This document shows positions 52,806-62,492 of a DNA stretch of 64,000 nucleotides, in pieces (position 1 is the stretch's first letter; each line of letters begins with the position of its first letter). Where the stretch lies: NCBI GenBank assembly GCA_021851325.1, contig JAJZDZ010000007.1, positions 62,001 to 126,000 of the forward strand. Direction: 5' to 3'. Under the pieces are notes generated by a model. The model worked only from the letters and a program-made list of their open reading frames with translations, was not told the origin of the DNA and did not search any database. Source of the stretch: Pseudomonadota bacterium (lineage in GTDB: Bacteria; Pseudomonadota; Alphaproteobacteria; Micropepsales; Micropepsaceae). The position numbers and the translations under genes are program-made.

Positions 52806-53513
52806 TCAAAGTACAAGTCCGAATAGAATGAGTAGAATAATGATCACGGCCACAAGGCCAACAACCCAGATCTCCGGGGCGACGCCGGTCTGCCCCGTGG
52901 AACCCTGTGATGGGTTGGCTGAGGGGGGCCGGATTGCCGCGTCCGAGGGCGGGATCGCGCTGAGTAGGGTGTCTGCCTCAAGTGAGATACCTGCGGCGCG
53001 CATTTCCGCGTCCGCAATGGCCTCCGCCCTCAGCGCAGCCTGGGTGATCGCGGCGTCATGCGCTGCGGCCGGGGTGCCTCCGAGTTCACGGGCGAGACTG
53101 CCGAAAAAATCATCAGCCATCTGTTTGGCTGCACTGGAAAGCAGTCGTTGCCCCACTTGGGCGAGTTTGCCACCGATATTGGCCTTGGCGGTGTAAGACA
53201 GCAGCGTTCCTGCTGCGACAGCTTCGAGCACAACCACCGCTTCCCCCTTGGCAAAGCCGGCGACACCACCCTGGCCTTCACCCTTCAGCACGCAGCGGTT
53301 CGGAGGCTCAAGGTCATCGAGGCTCAACTTGCCTCGGAAGGTTGCCGAAACCGGTCCGATTTTGAGCCGCGCGGACGCGTCAAAATGCGTGGCGTCGACC
53401 TTATCCACCGTCTCACACCCTGGAATGCAAGCCTTGAGAATGTCTGGATTGGTGATGGCGTCCCACACGTCCCGGGGCGGGGCGGGAATCTCATAGCGAC
53501 CGGTAAAATCCAT
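52806..53513 (-). CDS. coxG: CoxG-like SRPBCC protein with C-terminal membrane anchor
   Basis: I chose ATG 53513 (MDFTGRYEIPA), with GGAG 5 bases upstream; the product has 235 residues. The CoxG domain shows VWDAITNPDILKACIPGCET and LSYTAKANIGGKLAQVGQRL. A linker leads to one terminal helix (WVVGLVAVIIILLILFGLVL) that would anchor it in the membrane, as proposed for CoxG, which recruits CO dehydrogenase to the membrane. It leads the co-oriented cluster. Confidence 0.88.
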   Translation of the reverse strand: MDFTGRYEIPAPPRDVWDAITNPDILKACIPGCETVDKVDATHFDASARLKIGPVSATFRGKLSLDDLEPPNRCVLKGEGQGGVAGFAKGEAVVVLEAVAAGTLLSYTAKANIGGKLAQVGQRLLSSAAKQMADDFFGSLARELGGTPAAAHDAAITQAALRAEAIADAEMRAAGISLEADTLLSAIPPSDAAIRPPSANPSQGSTGQTGVAPEIWVVGLVAVIIILLILFGLVL

Positions 53514-53664
53514 GAACACTCCGCGACCTTGCGCAACCACCCTTTACCTATCGCGCCTTGGCAGGCGCAGGCAAATCTCGGATGCATCCGTCTTTGCAGC
53601 AGGGTGATGACTGTGGTAACTTTATAGGGACGTACTTGTAGCCATAATAACAAGGCGTGGGGGA

Positions 53665-54231
53665 ATGGAAACAGTGCAGGGGCGCCTCACCGGCGCCAAT
53701 GAGGCGGATTGCGAGGACTGCGTCCAGATCCGTGGTCTTATTAAGTGGTTTGATGCCGTCAAAGGCTATGGTTTTGTCACCCCGGACGCCGGCGTGGACG
53801 GTGACGTCCTGATCCATCAATCCTGTATCCGCCAGTCCGGCTTCAAGCTCGCTCAGGAAGGGGCTGAAGTGGTGTGCGAGGTGGCAAAGGGGCCCAAGGG
53901 GCTTCACGCCAGGCGCATCCTCAAGCTCGACAACGCCGCCGCGGCCTCGCGCACTTTGGCCCCGGCAAGTAGCCCGGGCTTCACACGGGGGGAGGGGGAA
54001 AGCTTTGTTGCCGTTGTCAAATGGTTCAACCGAACTAAAGGTTACGGGTTTTTGAGCCCGGGGCCAGATTGCGCCGACGTCTTCGTGCACATGGAAACAC
54101 TGCGTCGCTGCGGCATTCGTGAACTGCGGGAGGGCCAGAGGGTGTTGGCCCGTGCCGATGGCGGGCCCAAAGGACAGCTGGCGGCCGAGATACGGATCCT
54201 GGCCGATGCCCTCGAGATGGCTGCCCATTAG
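53665..54231 (+). CDS. Protein with two cold-shock domains
   Basis: The product has 188 residues, about twice a single CspA. Domain 1: IRGLIKWFDAVKGYGFVTPD and DVLIHQSCIRQSGF; domain 2: AVVKWFNRTKGYGFLSPGP and DVFVHMETLRRCGI. Both RNP1-type motifs (KGYGF) and RNP2-type (DVxxH) are kept, so RNA binding is expected. Two-domain cold-shock proteins are common in alphaproteobacteria. It is divergent from coxG, with 151 bp between. Confidence 0.9.
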   Translation: METVQGRLTGANEADCEDCVQIRGLIKWFDAVKGYGFVTPDAGVDGDVLIHQSCIRQSGFKLAQEGAEVVCEVAKGPKGLHARRILKLDNAAAASRTLAPASSPGFTRGEGESFVAVVKWFNRTKGYGFLSPGPDCADVFVHMETLRRCGIRELREGQRVLARADGGPKGQLAAEIRILADALEMAAH

Positions 54232-54292
54232 GGCGCGTGCAAGAACATCGAACTGCGCTAAAGTCGGCGGGAAGCTCCTACGAGAATCAGCC

Positions 54293-54763
54293 ATGCGTCT
54301 TGCATTCATCTCCGCGATGACGGCAGCTCTCTTCCTGGTCACGGCGCCGCTTAAGGCGCAGGTGGCCCAGCCGATACTGCCAAAGGCGCCGCTGACATTC
54401 GCGACGCCACGAGGACCGGTAACGCTCAACGTGGAGCTGGCGACCACGCCCTACGAACAGGAAATGGGCCTGATGTACCGCCGACACCTCGCGCTTCACG
54501 CGGGGATGCTGTTCATTTTTCCAGAGAGCGGAATGGAAACCTTCTGGATGAAGAATACGATCCTTCCCCTCGACATGGTCTTCATCAAGTCGGACGGGAC
54601 GATCTCGAGCATTCATGCCCATGCCGTTCCCTTTGATCTCAGTCCGATCAGTTCGGATGAGCCGGTCCGCTATGTTCTGGAAATCAATGCCGGGGCAGCC
54701 AAGAAACTGGGGCTTGCTCCTGGCGAGCATGGTTCGGGACCGGCGCTCAGGGCCAAAGATTGA
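54293..54763 (+). CDS. Secreted DUF192 protein
   Basis: I chose ATG 54293, which gives 156 residues with a signal peptide (LAFISAMTAALFLVTAPLKA); the longer frame from 54119 overlaps the cold-shock gene. DUF192 motifs: ATTPYEQEMGLMYRR, GMLFIFPESGMETFWMKNTI, LPLDMVFIKSDG and RYVLEINAGAAKKLGL. The family has no settled function. It follows the cold-shock gene by 61 bp, so they could share a transcript. Confidence 0.88.
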   Translation: MRLAFISAMTAALFLVTAPLKAQVAQPILPKAPLTFATPRGPVTLNVELATTPYEQEMGLMYRRHLALHAGMLFIFPESGMETFWMKNTILPLDMVFIKSDGTISSIHAHAVPFDLSPISSDEPVRYVLEINAGAAKKLGLAPGEHGSGPALRAKD

Positions 54764-55140
54764 CCGCCGTCGCGGGGCGCAGTTGTTTGTAAGTGCGTGG
54801 CTGGCCTGAACGCTGGCGAAAGCACCCATAGGCAGCCTTCCTGATTGGCTAGGGGGTATCGCGCCCCGGTTCGCTTCGGTGGCAGTCGAAGACCCCTCTC
54901 CCCGCTGGACGGAAAAGGGGCCGACAGCGTAGCCGGGGCCAGAAGCGGTACCGGCCAACAGCTGTTGCGGCCAGGAGCGAAGGACAAGGCGACTGCCGCG
55001 GCCAAGAAGCTTGTTGACGACACCGCCCCGAGGCAGGCATTTATCGGACCGTCGCGAGGCTGATTTTCGGGAACTTGCGGCAAAGAGCCGGACTTTTTGG
55101 GACTGCAAACCGCCTTAAGGTATTGTATTTCTGGTCTAAT
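54764..55140. other. Intergenic region before tRNA-Pro
   Basis: A + frame (54845-55063) and antisense frames exist but none has start signals or family motifs. The tRNA promoter should lie near its right edge. Confidence 0.4.
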
Positions 55141-55217
55141 CGGGGCGTGGCGCAGCCTGGTAGCGCATCTGCTTTGGGAGCAGAGGGTCGCGTGTTCGAA
55201 TCACGCCGCCCCGACCA
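55141..55217 (+). tRNA. tRNA-Pro (anticodon UGG)
   Basis: Acceptor CGGGGCG (55141-55147) pairs with CGCCCCG (55207-55213); discriminator A and encoded CCA end at 55217. The anticodon stem TCTGC/GCAGA holds loop TTTGGGA, giving TGG. It lies 19 bp upstream of the NDUFS4-like gene and probably shares its transcript. Confidence 0.95.
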
Positions 55218-55236
55218 CTGGACCAAGGGAGCACAC

Positions 55237-55542
55237 ATGCGCGCGCGTATCTATAAGCCCTCCAAGAGCTCCATGCAGTCGGGCCGGGCCCGCACCAAGG
55301 CCTGGCTCCTGGAATTTGAGCCGGAGGCTCCGCTCACGCCCGAGCCCCTGATGGGCTGGACGAGCAGTTCAGACACCCGGTCTCAGGTCCATATTTACTT
55401 TGAAACCAAAGACGAAGCGGTGGCCTATGCTGAAAAGCACGGCATTCCCTACCAGGTGTTCGAACCCCGACCTCATCCCTTCAAGCCCAAATCCTACGCC
55501 GACAACTTCCGCTTCGATCGCAAGATTCCATGGTCGCACTGA
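55237..55542 (+). CDS. NADH dehydrogenase accessory subunit, NDUFS4-like
   Basis: The product has 101 residues, from ATG 55237 with GGGAG upstream. It matches the ETC complex I subunit family: [55 protein letters not shown] and [17 protein letters not shown]. It is a supernumerary subunit of alphaproteobacterial and mitochondrial complex I, at the peripheral arm. The gene lies between tRNA-Pro and tRNA-Arg, away from the nuo genes. Confidence 0.93.
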   Translation: MRARIYKPSKSSMQSGRARTKAWLLEFEPEAPLTPEPLMGWTSSSDTRSQVHIYFETKDEAVAYAEKHGIPYQVFEPRPHPFKPKSYADNFRFDRKIPWSH

Positions 55543-55606
55543 GGCCGCCGCCAGTGCTTTCTCATCCCGTGGTTCTGGCGACCGCGCCGCGTAAAGTTGG
55601 TCATTT

Positions 55607-55683
55607 GGCCCCGTAGCTCAACCGGATAGAGCGTCAGCCTTCTAAGCTGAATGTTGCGTGTTCGAGTCACGCCGGGGTCGCCA
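55607..55683 (+). tRNA. tRNA-Arg (anticodon UCU)
   Basis: Acceptor GGCCCCG (55607-55613) pairs with CGGGGTC (55673-55679) with one G-U; discriminator G and encoded CCA end at 55683. The anticodon stem TCAGC/GCTGA holds loop CTTCTAA, giving TCT. Confidence 0.95.
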
Positions 55684-55770
55684 GCTCTTGATGCGAACGG
55701 CTGGCGCACGCACGTTTGATGCCTGAATGACAGCGCATGACCCAGCGGGGCAGGGCCATGCGCTTGTAGC

Positions 55771-57711
55771 CTAGCGGGCGGCCAGGATGGCATCGAGACT
55801 GCGCGGCCCGGAGCCTTCAGGTACCAGATGCGGAAAGCGCTGCCCTTTATGGTAGCTGATGGTCACGGTGCGCACGGCCTTATTCTGTTCTACGATGAAG
55901 GTGAGCGGCTCTGGGTGGGTCAGATCAAAGTCGAGTGCGCGTTTGAGATCGGTGTTACTGTAGGCAGTGCCGTTCAGCGCCACGAGCTTGGTGCCAATTG
56001 TCAGTCCAGCCTTGAATGCCGGGCTGCCCCATAGCACGCCCGTCAGTATGTTATTGTGACCGACACTGAACCCGAGCGAAAAATTGAAGTCGGTAAACTT
56101 GTACATGTGCTCCTGTGACTTCTCGAATGGGCTTTCCACCGAGGTATAGACAAGCTTGTAGCCGCCGCGGGAAATGCCGCCGAGCGGGGCAATATTGCCG
56201 GGTTCGTAAATGTGCCGTTTCAGGAATCCCGCCCAATCATAAGGTACGACCTTATTGAGCGTGCGCACGATATCGGCAAGCGTATAGGTTTGCGTAACAT
56301 ATGAGCCGTTATCCATGCCGAAAAAGAGACGGGCAAAATTGTCGAGCGACTTGCGGCCATGTGTGAGCTTGCGGATCAGCGTGTCAGCATCGAGCCAGGT
56401 CAGCTGTCCCATTGAATAGTAATCCTCAGAAAGCTGGTAATTACGCCATGGGATCGGTGCACGATGGGCGATCACGGGATCGTTGGTAGTATCCTCGACG
56501 GAACGCCAGGCAAGTCCGACGTGATGCGCATAGGTTGCGGCGGTAACCGCAAACGCATCGAGGGCCTCCTGACGGGTCCAAAGACCAGCACGGGCGGCGA
56601 GCACAAAACCCCAGTACTGGGTCTGTCCCTCATACATCCACAGCAGAGAGTCCCTCATCGGAACATTGAAGTTAGGCGTCCAAAGGTCGAAAGGACGGCG
56701 GAATTTCCCGTTCCAGGAATGGGTATATTCGTGGCAGAGAAGATCCCGGGTAGCGATTGTGCCGTTCCAATTAACAAAATAGCCGGGCACCGTGCCATCT
56801 TCACTGGATTGGTGATGCTCCAATCCCTGGCCGCCCATCTGATTGCTGAGCGATAGAAGAAAATCATAATGACTGTAGTGATGTGAACCGAAAAGCCTGT
56901 AGGCCTGAGTGACGAGATTTCGGTGGTCACGCAACTCAGCAGGAGTAATCCGTAACAGGTCTGGATTGTCTGCGAAAACATCGAGGTGGACGGGAGTTTT
57001 GTGTCCGGAGGGGGTCAGATTTTCGCGCAGGAAGTAGCGACCGGCGTCGAGCGGAGAATCAACTAATGTGTTGAATGTCACGGGTGAGAAATGAACGACG
57101 CCATCCTCATTGGATGCCGTGGTCAGGGCAGTTGCGTAGTGCCAGCCCGCAGGCAGATTCACACTGGCTTCCGTTTCTATATCCCGGCTGAAATATCCGG
57201 CCGGGTAAAGTGCCACATCCCACCATTCGAGGTTGAGCATCGCCGGCGTCATGACGATACGCCCTTCGTCTTGCGTTACCGGCGACAGAAACTTGAAAGA
57301 AACGTCCAGTGTTTTGACCCCTGTGGGGACATCGATATGGAATGCGAAGACATGCACCGGATCGCGCGTCCAGCGCAGAGTCTTGCCGTCTGCGTGAATG
57401 ACAAGGCCGGCAAACTTGTCGATCGGACCCGACGCATTGTGATTACCTGGAATCCACTGCGGATAGAGCAGGGTCATTGGCCCTGCATTGGCAACCGGGA
57501 TGGTTTCGTCGACGCGGAAAATGTGGCGGGTCAGATCGGTTGCGTCGACATTGATCGTGATGATTCCGGGATAGGCAATGTCACGGGGCGCAGGAATGGG
57601 AGCGATGGGCGGCGCCGGCTGCGGTTCACCCGCTGGAGATGGCGCCGCAGACGCAAGACCCGCGGCAGCCCACAGAAGAACGGTGCTTGCAAGCAGAGAT
57701 CGACGCAACAT
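55771..57711 (-). CDS. Secreted M61 glycyl aminopeptidase-like protease with PDZ domain
   Basis: The product has 646 residues with a signal peptide (LLASTVLLWAAAGLASA). The M61 N-terminal part (IINVDATDLTRHIFRVDETI, YPQWIPGNHNASGPI) is followed by the zinc site HEYTHSWNGKFRRP and the third ligand Glu in LLWMYEGQTQYWG. A PDZ domain closes the protein (GVLWGSPAFKAGLTIGTKLV). M61 enzymes release N-terminal Gly or Ala in the periplasm. It lies apart from its neighbours on both sides. Confidence 0.9.
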   Translation of the reverse strand: MLRRSLLASTVLLWAAAGLASAAPSPAGEPQPAPPIAPIPAPRDIAYPGIITINVDATDLTRHIFRVDETIPVANAGPMTLLYPQWIPGNHNASGPIDKFAGLVIHADGKTLRWTRDPVHVFAFHIDVPTGVKTLDVSFKFLSPVTQDEGRIVMTPAMLNLEWWDVALYPAGYFSRDIETEASVNLPAGWHYATALTTASNEDGVVHFSPVTFNTLVDSPLDAGRYFLRENLTPSGHKTPVHLDVFADNPDLLRITPAELRDHRNLVTQAYRLFGSHHYSHYDFLLSLSNQMGGQGLEHHQSSEDGTVPGYFVNWNGTIATRDLLCHEYTHSWNGKFRRPFDLWTPNFNVPMRDSLLWMYEGQTQYWGFVLAARAGLWTRQEALDAFAVTAATYAHHVGLAWRSVEDTTNDPVIAHRAPIPWRNYQLSEDYYSMGQLTWLDADTLIRKLTHGRKSLDNFARLFFGMDNGSYVTQTYTLADIVRTLNKVVPYDWAGFLKRHIYEPGNIAPLGGISRGGYKLVYTSVESPFEKSQEHMYKFTDFNFSLGFSVGHNNILTGVLWGSPAFKAGLTIGTKLVALNGTAYSNTDLKRALDFDLTHPEPLTFIVEQNKAVRTVTISYHKGQRFPHLVPEGSGPRSLDAILAAR

Positions 57712-57937
57712 GAGAGCCCCCTTTGTCGATGACTGGACAAATCATCCCTGCCTTATCCTACCAGGCGCGGCTTTGGTCCACTGCGGCCCCAGCCTTGCTC
57801 ACGGCGTCGTGATCGTATGGCGCTTTCAAAGCCGAACCTGTTCAGCGGCATTCGGCACGCCCCGCGCCAAGCCGCGCTGCAGGTCGTGGTGGCAGCACGT
57901 CAGATGGAGGCAAAGACAGCTGCGGTCGAAAGATACA

Positions 57938-58741
57938 TCACTTGCCCTGGAAGCGTGGTTCCCGCTTTTCGGCAAACGCCCGCACACCTTCCCTTACATC
58001 TTCGGTGGGATTGGCGATCATGACGGCCATGGCGGCATCGTTCAGTGCTCGCTCCAGGGTTGAATCAAGGCCGTGTCGCATCATGGTCTTAACGAGACGC
58101 GTGGCGATCGGTGCCTTGGCCGCAATCGCGCTGGCCAGTGCACGGGTGTGGTCACGCAGCTGTTCCTGCGGTACCACCTCGGTTACCAGTCCAAGAGCTA
58201 GCGCCTCGGCTGCGCTATAGACCTGCGCAAGCCAACTCATTTTCAGTGCGCGATCGAGCCCCATGGCACGGGGAAACAGCCAGGCACCGCCTTCATCCGG
58301 CAACAGGCCAAACCGCCCTGAGGTGTCACCAAGCTTGGCGCTATTGCCGGCAATGCGAAGATCGCAGGCAAGGGCCAGTGCCAGCCCTCCCGCCACCGCC
58401 GGGCCGTTGATCATGGCGATTACCGGCTTATCCATGCGATGCAGAGTAGCGATCACCCGATGCATGCCCTCACGCATCTGCACCGCATGGCCGAGTTGGC
58501 GCTCAAGATAATTATCATGTTCCTCATCGCCTCCACGGATATCGCCACCGGCGCAAAAAGCCCGGCCTGCGCCAGTGATGATGAGGCAACGAAGTCGATC
58601 GTCTGCCTGGTAGGCGTCCAGTGCATCGACCAGCTCGCGGCACATGCGCGAAGTGTAAGCATTGAGCGCACTGGGCCGGTTGAGCACCAGCTCAGCGATA
58701 TGATCGCTGCCAGCTGTGTAAAGTACGGTCTGTTCACCCAT
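57938..58741 (-). CDS. Enoyl-CoA hydratase/isomerase family protein
   Basis: I chose ATG 58741 (MGEQTVLYTAGSDHI), with AGGA 7 bases upstream; the product has 267 residues. Crotonase motifs: VLNRPSALNAYTSRMCREL, IITGAGRAFCAGGDIRGGDE (the oxyanion hole) and MINGPAVAGGLALALACDLR (second oxyanion Gly), then FGLLPDEGGAWLFPRAMGL. The Glu positions of true hydratases are partly replaced, so it may act on a 2-enoyl-CoA, as an isomerase, or in phenylacetate-type breakdown. The glycine-zipper gene lies 62 bp upstream. Confidence 0.88.
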   Translation of the reverse strand: MGEQTVLYTAGSDHIAELVLNRPSALNAYTSRMCRELVDALDAYQADDRLRCLIITGAGRAFCAGGDIRGGDEEHDNYLERQLGHAVQMREGMHRVIATLHRMDKPVIAMINGPAVAGGLALALACDLRIAGNSAKLGDTSGRFGLLPDEGGAWLFPRAMGLDRALKMSWLAQVYSAAEALALGLVTEVVPQEQLRDHTRALASAIAAKAPIATRLVKTMMRHGLDSTLERALNDAAMAVMIANPTEDVREGVRAFAEKREPRFQGK

Positions 58742-58803
58742 GGCAATATCCTCGCGCCCATCCCATGTCACAGCATGGGACGAGCGCCAGAACATTCCAA
58801 GCC

Positions 58804-59325
58804 TCAATAGGGATAATTATAGCCCGGAGGCGGAGGCGGCGGATAGCCGGGCGGAGGCGGTGGCGGGTAGCCCGGAGGAGGGGGGGGCGGGTAGCCATAG
58901 GAATTTGGCGGCGGTGCCGCCACGTGGTTGCCGTGGGCCTTCATGCACTGCACATATGCGATATTGTACTCACGCTGCGCAGCATATTGCCGTTCACCAG
59001 GATGGGCGGTCGTGGCGCCAATTCCGGCCCCGGCCGCCCCACCAACGACGGCGCCCCGGGTATCGCCGACCGCCGCGCCGAGGGCCGCACCAATTGCGGC
59101 ACCTACCAGGGCGTTGGTTGCAGTCTGGTTATTGGCTTCGGCAACTTTGCCGGACACGCGGTCTGACGCATAATGCTGACAATAAACGTCATCTTCCTGA
59201 AATTGCGAGAAGGATTTGCCCCTACCGGGCATTACCGGAACCGTCGGGCTGAGCGGTTGTGTAACGCAGCCTTCCAGCCCGATCAGGGCTATGAGGCCTA
59301 CCGCTCCCAACATCATCTTGCGCAT
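58804..59325 (-). CDS. Glycine-zipper lipoprotein with a proline-rich repeat tail
   Basis: I chose ATG 59325, with GAGG 6 bases upstream; the product has 173 residues. An earlier start at 59472 is unlikely. The lipobox LIGLEGC puts the mature Cys at about residue 20. Residues about 70-107 are a glycine zipper (LVGAAIGAALGAAVGDTRGA, then GGAAGAGIGAT), which packs in the outer membrane. The tail has three tandem GYPPPPPP repeats and ends in Tyr, seen as low-complexity DNA at 58810-58910. Function unknown; outer-membrane anchoring is inferred. Confidence 0.8.
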   Translation of the reverse strand: MRKMMLGAVGLIALIGLEGCVTQPLSPTVPVMPGRGKSFSQFQEDDVYCQHYASDRVSGKVAEANNQTATNALVGAAIGAALGAAVGDTRGAVVGGAAGAGIGATTAHPGERQYAAQREYNIAYVQCMKAHGNHVAAPPPNSYGYPPPPPPGYPPPPPPGYPPPPPPGYNYPY

Positions 59326-59460
59326 TGCACACCTCTTGCATGGAGCCACTCGCGGGCCTGCCGGTCTGGACGGTCCGCAACTCCGATCGCCAACCATCCG
59401 CTGGCCAAGCTGAACACGACATGAACGCCAATCAATCTGACAAGGTTTGAGGCAAATCAA

Positions 59461-60834
59461 GTGGGTGCGCAATTGACCTGGCGTCGCTCTGAAGGCGTAT
59501 TAGCAAAAAGCATGGGGGGGATGGGGATGGAACTTGTCGCTGGTCGCTGGAGCAACTGGTCTGGAGGAGTTCGCTGCAAACCGCGTCAGGTGATTGCGCC
59601 GCGGGAGGAGGTGGAACTGGCTGCGGCCATTCGCACGTCTAGGGGGTGCGTACGGGCACCCGGTAGCGGTCACTCGTTCACCCCCATCAGCGCTAGCGAC
59701 GACACGCTCCTGGACCTCTCGGTGTTCGGCGGACTTGCTGGCGTCGATCCCCAGGCCCAGAGCGCGACCTTTCGCGCGGCTACTCCGTTGTGGGCGGTAG
59801 GGCCTGCCCTTAAAGCCCAAGGCTATGCCTTGGCCAATATGGGCGACATCGATCGGCAGACCGTGGCAGGTGTCGTTGCCACTGGCACGCATGGCACCGG
59901 CCGAAGTCTCGGAAGCCTTTCGGCCCAGGTGACCGGGTTTCGCCTGATCTCTGCCGATGGCGAGGTATTGAACTGCTCAGCCGAGGAAAACCCGGAAATT
60001 TTCGACCTGGGACGGGTATCGGTCGGAACCTTTGGCGTCATGAGCGAGGTCACACTCAAGGTTCTGCCTGCCTACAAGCTCGTCGAGCATAATTTTGCGC
60101 TGCCGATCCATGAGCTGTTCGAACGATTGGACAGCCTAATCGCCGAAAACCGTCACTTCGAATTTTTCTGGTTTCCCTACGCCAACAGCGCAGTTTGCAA
60201 ATCGCTCAATCTCAGCACTGCCGATGCGCCCGCCCCCCGCACTGCCGAGCAGATGTACGCCCGAGGAGAAATCAGGGGGTCATTTGACATGCGTACCTTC
60301 ACAGCCATCAATGAAGTGCTCCCCTTTGCCCCGTTTCTTCTCGAAAGCGCACACCGGCTCTGTTCACGGCTGATGCCGGGGCCAGACAAGGTACGCTGGA
60401 GTTACGAGATATTTCCCAGTCCGCGTACGGTGCGTTTCAATGAGATGGAGTATGCCGTAGCACTCGAGGATGGGCCGGCTTGCCTCAGGGAAATTGTGGA
60501 CCGGATCCGCGCCAGGCGTATCAATACCGGATTTCCCATCGAATACCGTACCGTCAAGGGTGATGATATTGCGCTTAGTCCATTTTACGGTCGCGACAGC
60601 GCCACCATTGCTGTCCACCAGTATCGTAAGGTCGATACCGAAAGGCTATTTTCCGCGTGCGAGGAGATATTCCGGCAATTTGGAGGGCGACCTCACTGGG
60701 GCAAGCGACATAGTAGGACAGCTGTCGAACTGGCGCAGATTTATCCTCAATATGAACGCTTTATCCGCCTGCGGGAAAAGCTTGACCCGCGCGGACGTTT
60801 TCTTAACGCGTATCTGCGGACGCTCTTTGCATAG
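59461..60834 (+). CDS. FAD-linked sugar-lactone oxidase (ALO/gulonolactone type)
   Basis: The product has up to 457 residues from GTG 59461; ATG 59512 or 59527 are more likely starts. The FAD-binding PCMH domain has RAPGSGHSFTPISASDDTLL, where the His is the usual covalent FAD site in this family, then NMGDIDRQTVAGVVATGTHG. The C-terminal ALO domain ends with the family block HWGKRHSRTAVELAQIYPQY and LDPRGRFLNAYLR. It oxidises an aldonolactone such as L-gulono- or D-arabinono-1,4-lactone. The substrate cannot be told. It is divergent from the lipoprotein gene. Confidence 0.85.
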   Translation: MGAQLTWRRSEGVLAKSMGGMGMELVAGRWSNWSGGVRCKPRQVIAPREEVELAAAIRTSRGCVRAPGSGHSFTPISASDDTLLDLSVFGGLAGVDPQAQSATFRAATPLWAVGPALKAQGYALANMGDIDRQTVAGVVATGTHGTGRSLGSLSAQVTGFRLISADGEVLNCSAEENPEIFDLGRVSVGTFGVMSEVTLKVLPAYKLVEHNFALPIHELFERLDSLIAENRHFEFFWFPYANSAVCKSLNLSTADAPAPRTAEQMYARGEIRGSFDMRTFTAINEVLPFAPFLLESAHRLCSRLMPGPDKVRWSYEIFPSPRTVRFNEMEYAVALEDGPACLREIVDRIRARRINTGFPIEYRTVKGDDIALSPFYGRDSATIAVHQYRKVDTERLFSACEEIFRQFGGRPHWGKRHSRTAVELAQIYPQYERFIRLREKLDPRGRFLNAYLRTLFA

Positions 60835-60969
60835 CTGGCGGGACAGGGGCGCACGGTCCGCATGAAGGTGCCGGCCAGGTGCTGAGGTGATGTACCATCC
60901 AGCAGGACCGCCAGATATGGCCTTGGGTGCTTGGTTACCGCGCTGGTTCGCAAAGTGGCTGAAAGGATC

Positions 60970-61341
60970 CTAGGGTTCACCTGTAACTTTTGATACTGGT
61001 GCGGCCAGGTGGCGATAAAAGCAGCTCCGCTCTCCGGTATGGCAGGCCGCCCCCGTCTGTCGAACCCGAAAAAGCAGCGTGTCGCCGTCGCAATCGATAC
61101 GGGCTTCTACAAGTTCCTGGGTGTGGCCCGAGGTCTCGCCCTTGCGCCATCGTTCACGGCGTGAGCGAGACCAGTAGGTAAGCTGCCCTGTACGCAGTGT
61201 CTCCGCCAGCGTTTGTGCATTCATCCACGCCAGCATCAACACCTCTCCGCTTTCTGCGTCCTGTGCGATCGTCGGTACCAGACCATCGCTGTTAAAGTGA
61301 ACAGAGGCGATAAATGTACTTTGCGAAAGGACTTCACTCAT
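60970..61341 (-). CDS. hisI: Phosphoribosyl-AMP cyclohydrolase
   Basis: The product has 123 residues. It opens the adenine ring of PR-AMP in step three of histidine synthesis. Zinc and magnesium sites are visible: [20 protein letters not shown] and GERSCFYR, with [16 protein letters not shown] and [20 protein letters not shown] upstream. All match the monofunctional enzyme. It overlaps metC by four bases (ATGA) and is apart from other his genes. Confidence 0.95.
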   Translation of the reverse strand: MSEVLSQSTFIASVHFNSDGLVPTIAQDAESGEVLMLAWMNAQTLAETLRTGQLTYWSRSRRERWRKGETSGHTQELVEARIDCDGDTLLFRVRQTGAACHTGERSCFYRHLAAPVSKVTGEP

Positions 61342-62492
61342 AGCTCGCGTGCCATTCGTTCAAATCCCTGGGTTAGATCGGCAATGAGGTCATCAATGTC
61401 TTCCAGCCCGGCATGCACCCGCACCACCGTTGCATCGGCCGGCCAGGGTCGGGCTGTACGTACAATATGGGCCGGCGTGATGAGGCTTTCAAAGCCACCC
61501 CAGGACCAGCCCATGCCGAACAGTTTGAGACTGTTCATCAACGCTGCGAGTGCAGAGCGGGACAGGGGCTTCAGCTCGATGGCAAAGAGCCCGCAGGCTC
61601 CCCGGAAGTCCCGTTTCCAGATTGCATGACCAGGATCACTCTCAAGTCCGGGATGCAGAACCCGCGTGACTTCGGGTCTTTGGGCAAACCAGCGGGCGAG
61701 TTTCAGCCCGTTCTGCTCATGAACCGGCAGCCGGCGCGCCAGCGTACGAAGCCCTCTCAGTGCCAGAAACAGATCGTCCGCCGAGGCAAATTGCCCAAGA
61801 TCACCATGGGTTTGAACCAGGCGATCGGCATGACTCGCATTGGCGCAGACATAGCCCATCATGAGATCGGAATGCCCGCCGACATATTTGGTCACCGATT
61901 GAATGGAGAGATCGACGCCGTGGTCCAATGGCTGAAAAAAGAGTGGAGTTGCCCAAGTGTTGTCCATCAGCACGGACGCGCCGTGACGATGGGCAGCGGT
62001 GGCGATGGCAGGGATATCCTGCACCTCGAACGTGAGCGAGCCCGGGGATTCGCAAAAGACTGCGCGGGTATTGCTACGGAAAAGTTCCTCAATGCCGTTA
62101 CCGATGCATGGGTCAAAATAGCTGGTCTGAACACCGTACCGCGCCAGGACGCGGTCACAGAAATTGCGCGTAGGGAAATAGGCACTGTCACTGACAAGTA
62201 GATGATCACCGGTCCGGCAGACAGAAAGAATTGCGGTCGTGATGGCCGCCAGACCTGATGGTGTCACGACGGTTGTGGCACCATGTTCGAGGGTATTGAT
62301 GGCCGTAGCGAAACTTTCAGAGGTCGGTGTCCCGCGCCGGCCATAAACATAGGGTGCGGTGCCGCGTTCGAGAGTTTCAAGGTCAGGCATCAGGAATGTC
62401 GAGACGCGGTAGACCGGAGTCGATACCGCACCGTGATAGCGTGAAGGCTCACGCCCGAGATGGCCGGTGAGGGTATTGGGCTTTTGGGTCAT
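61338..62492 (-). CDS. metC: Cystathionine beta-lyase (PLP enzyme)
   Basis: The product has 384 residues, the usual size. [20 protein letters not shown] begins the Cys/Met-metabolism PLP family; [20 protein letters not shown] is a typical binding block. The PLP Lys lies in [20 protein letters not shown] (about residue 202). Features such as [20 protein letters not shown] and [11 protein letters not shown] point to cystathionine beta-lyase, which makes homocysteine in methionine synthesis. Its start overlaps the stop of the transporter gene (ATGA). Confidence 0.88.
   Translation of the reverse strand: MTQKPNTLTGHLGREPSRYHGAVSTPVYRVSTFLMPDLETLERGTAPYVYGRRGTPTSESFATAINTLEHGATTVVTPSGLAAITTAILSVCRTGDHLLVSDSAYFPTRNFCDRVLARYGVQTSYFDPCIGNGIEELFRSNTRAVFCESPGSLTFEVQDIPAIATAAHRHGASVLMDNTWATPLFFQPLDHGVDLSIQSVTKYVGGHSDLMMGYVCANASHADRLVQTHGDLGQFASADDLFLALRGLRTLARRLPVHEQNGLKLARWFAQRPEVTRVLHPGLESDPGHAIWKRDFRGACGLFAIELKPLSRSALAALMNSLKLFGMGWSWGGFESLITPAHIVRTARPWPADATVVRVHAGLEDIDDLIADLTQGFERMAREL

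Noticed and set aside
54845-55063. 72-codon + strand frame upstream of tRNA-Pro
   Set aside because: No ribosome-binding site or recognisable family; composition alone does not support a gene.
58810-58910. Tandem repeat that might be a CRISPR or satellite
   Set aside because: It is the coding repeat for the Pro-rich tail of the glycine-zipper lipoprotein. I saw no CRISPR array or cas gene in the window.
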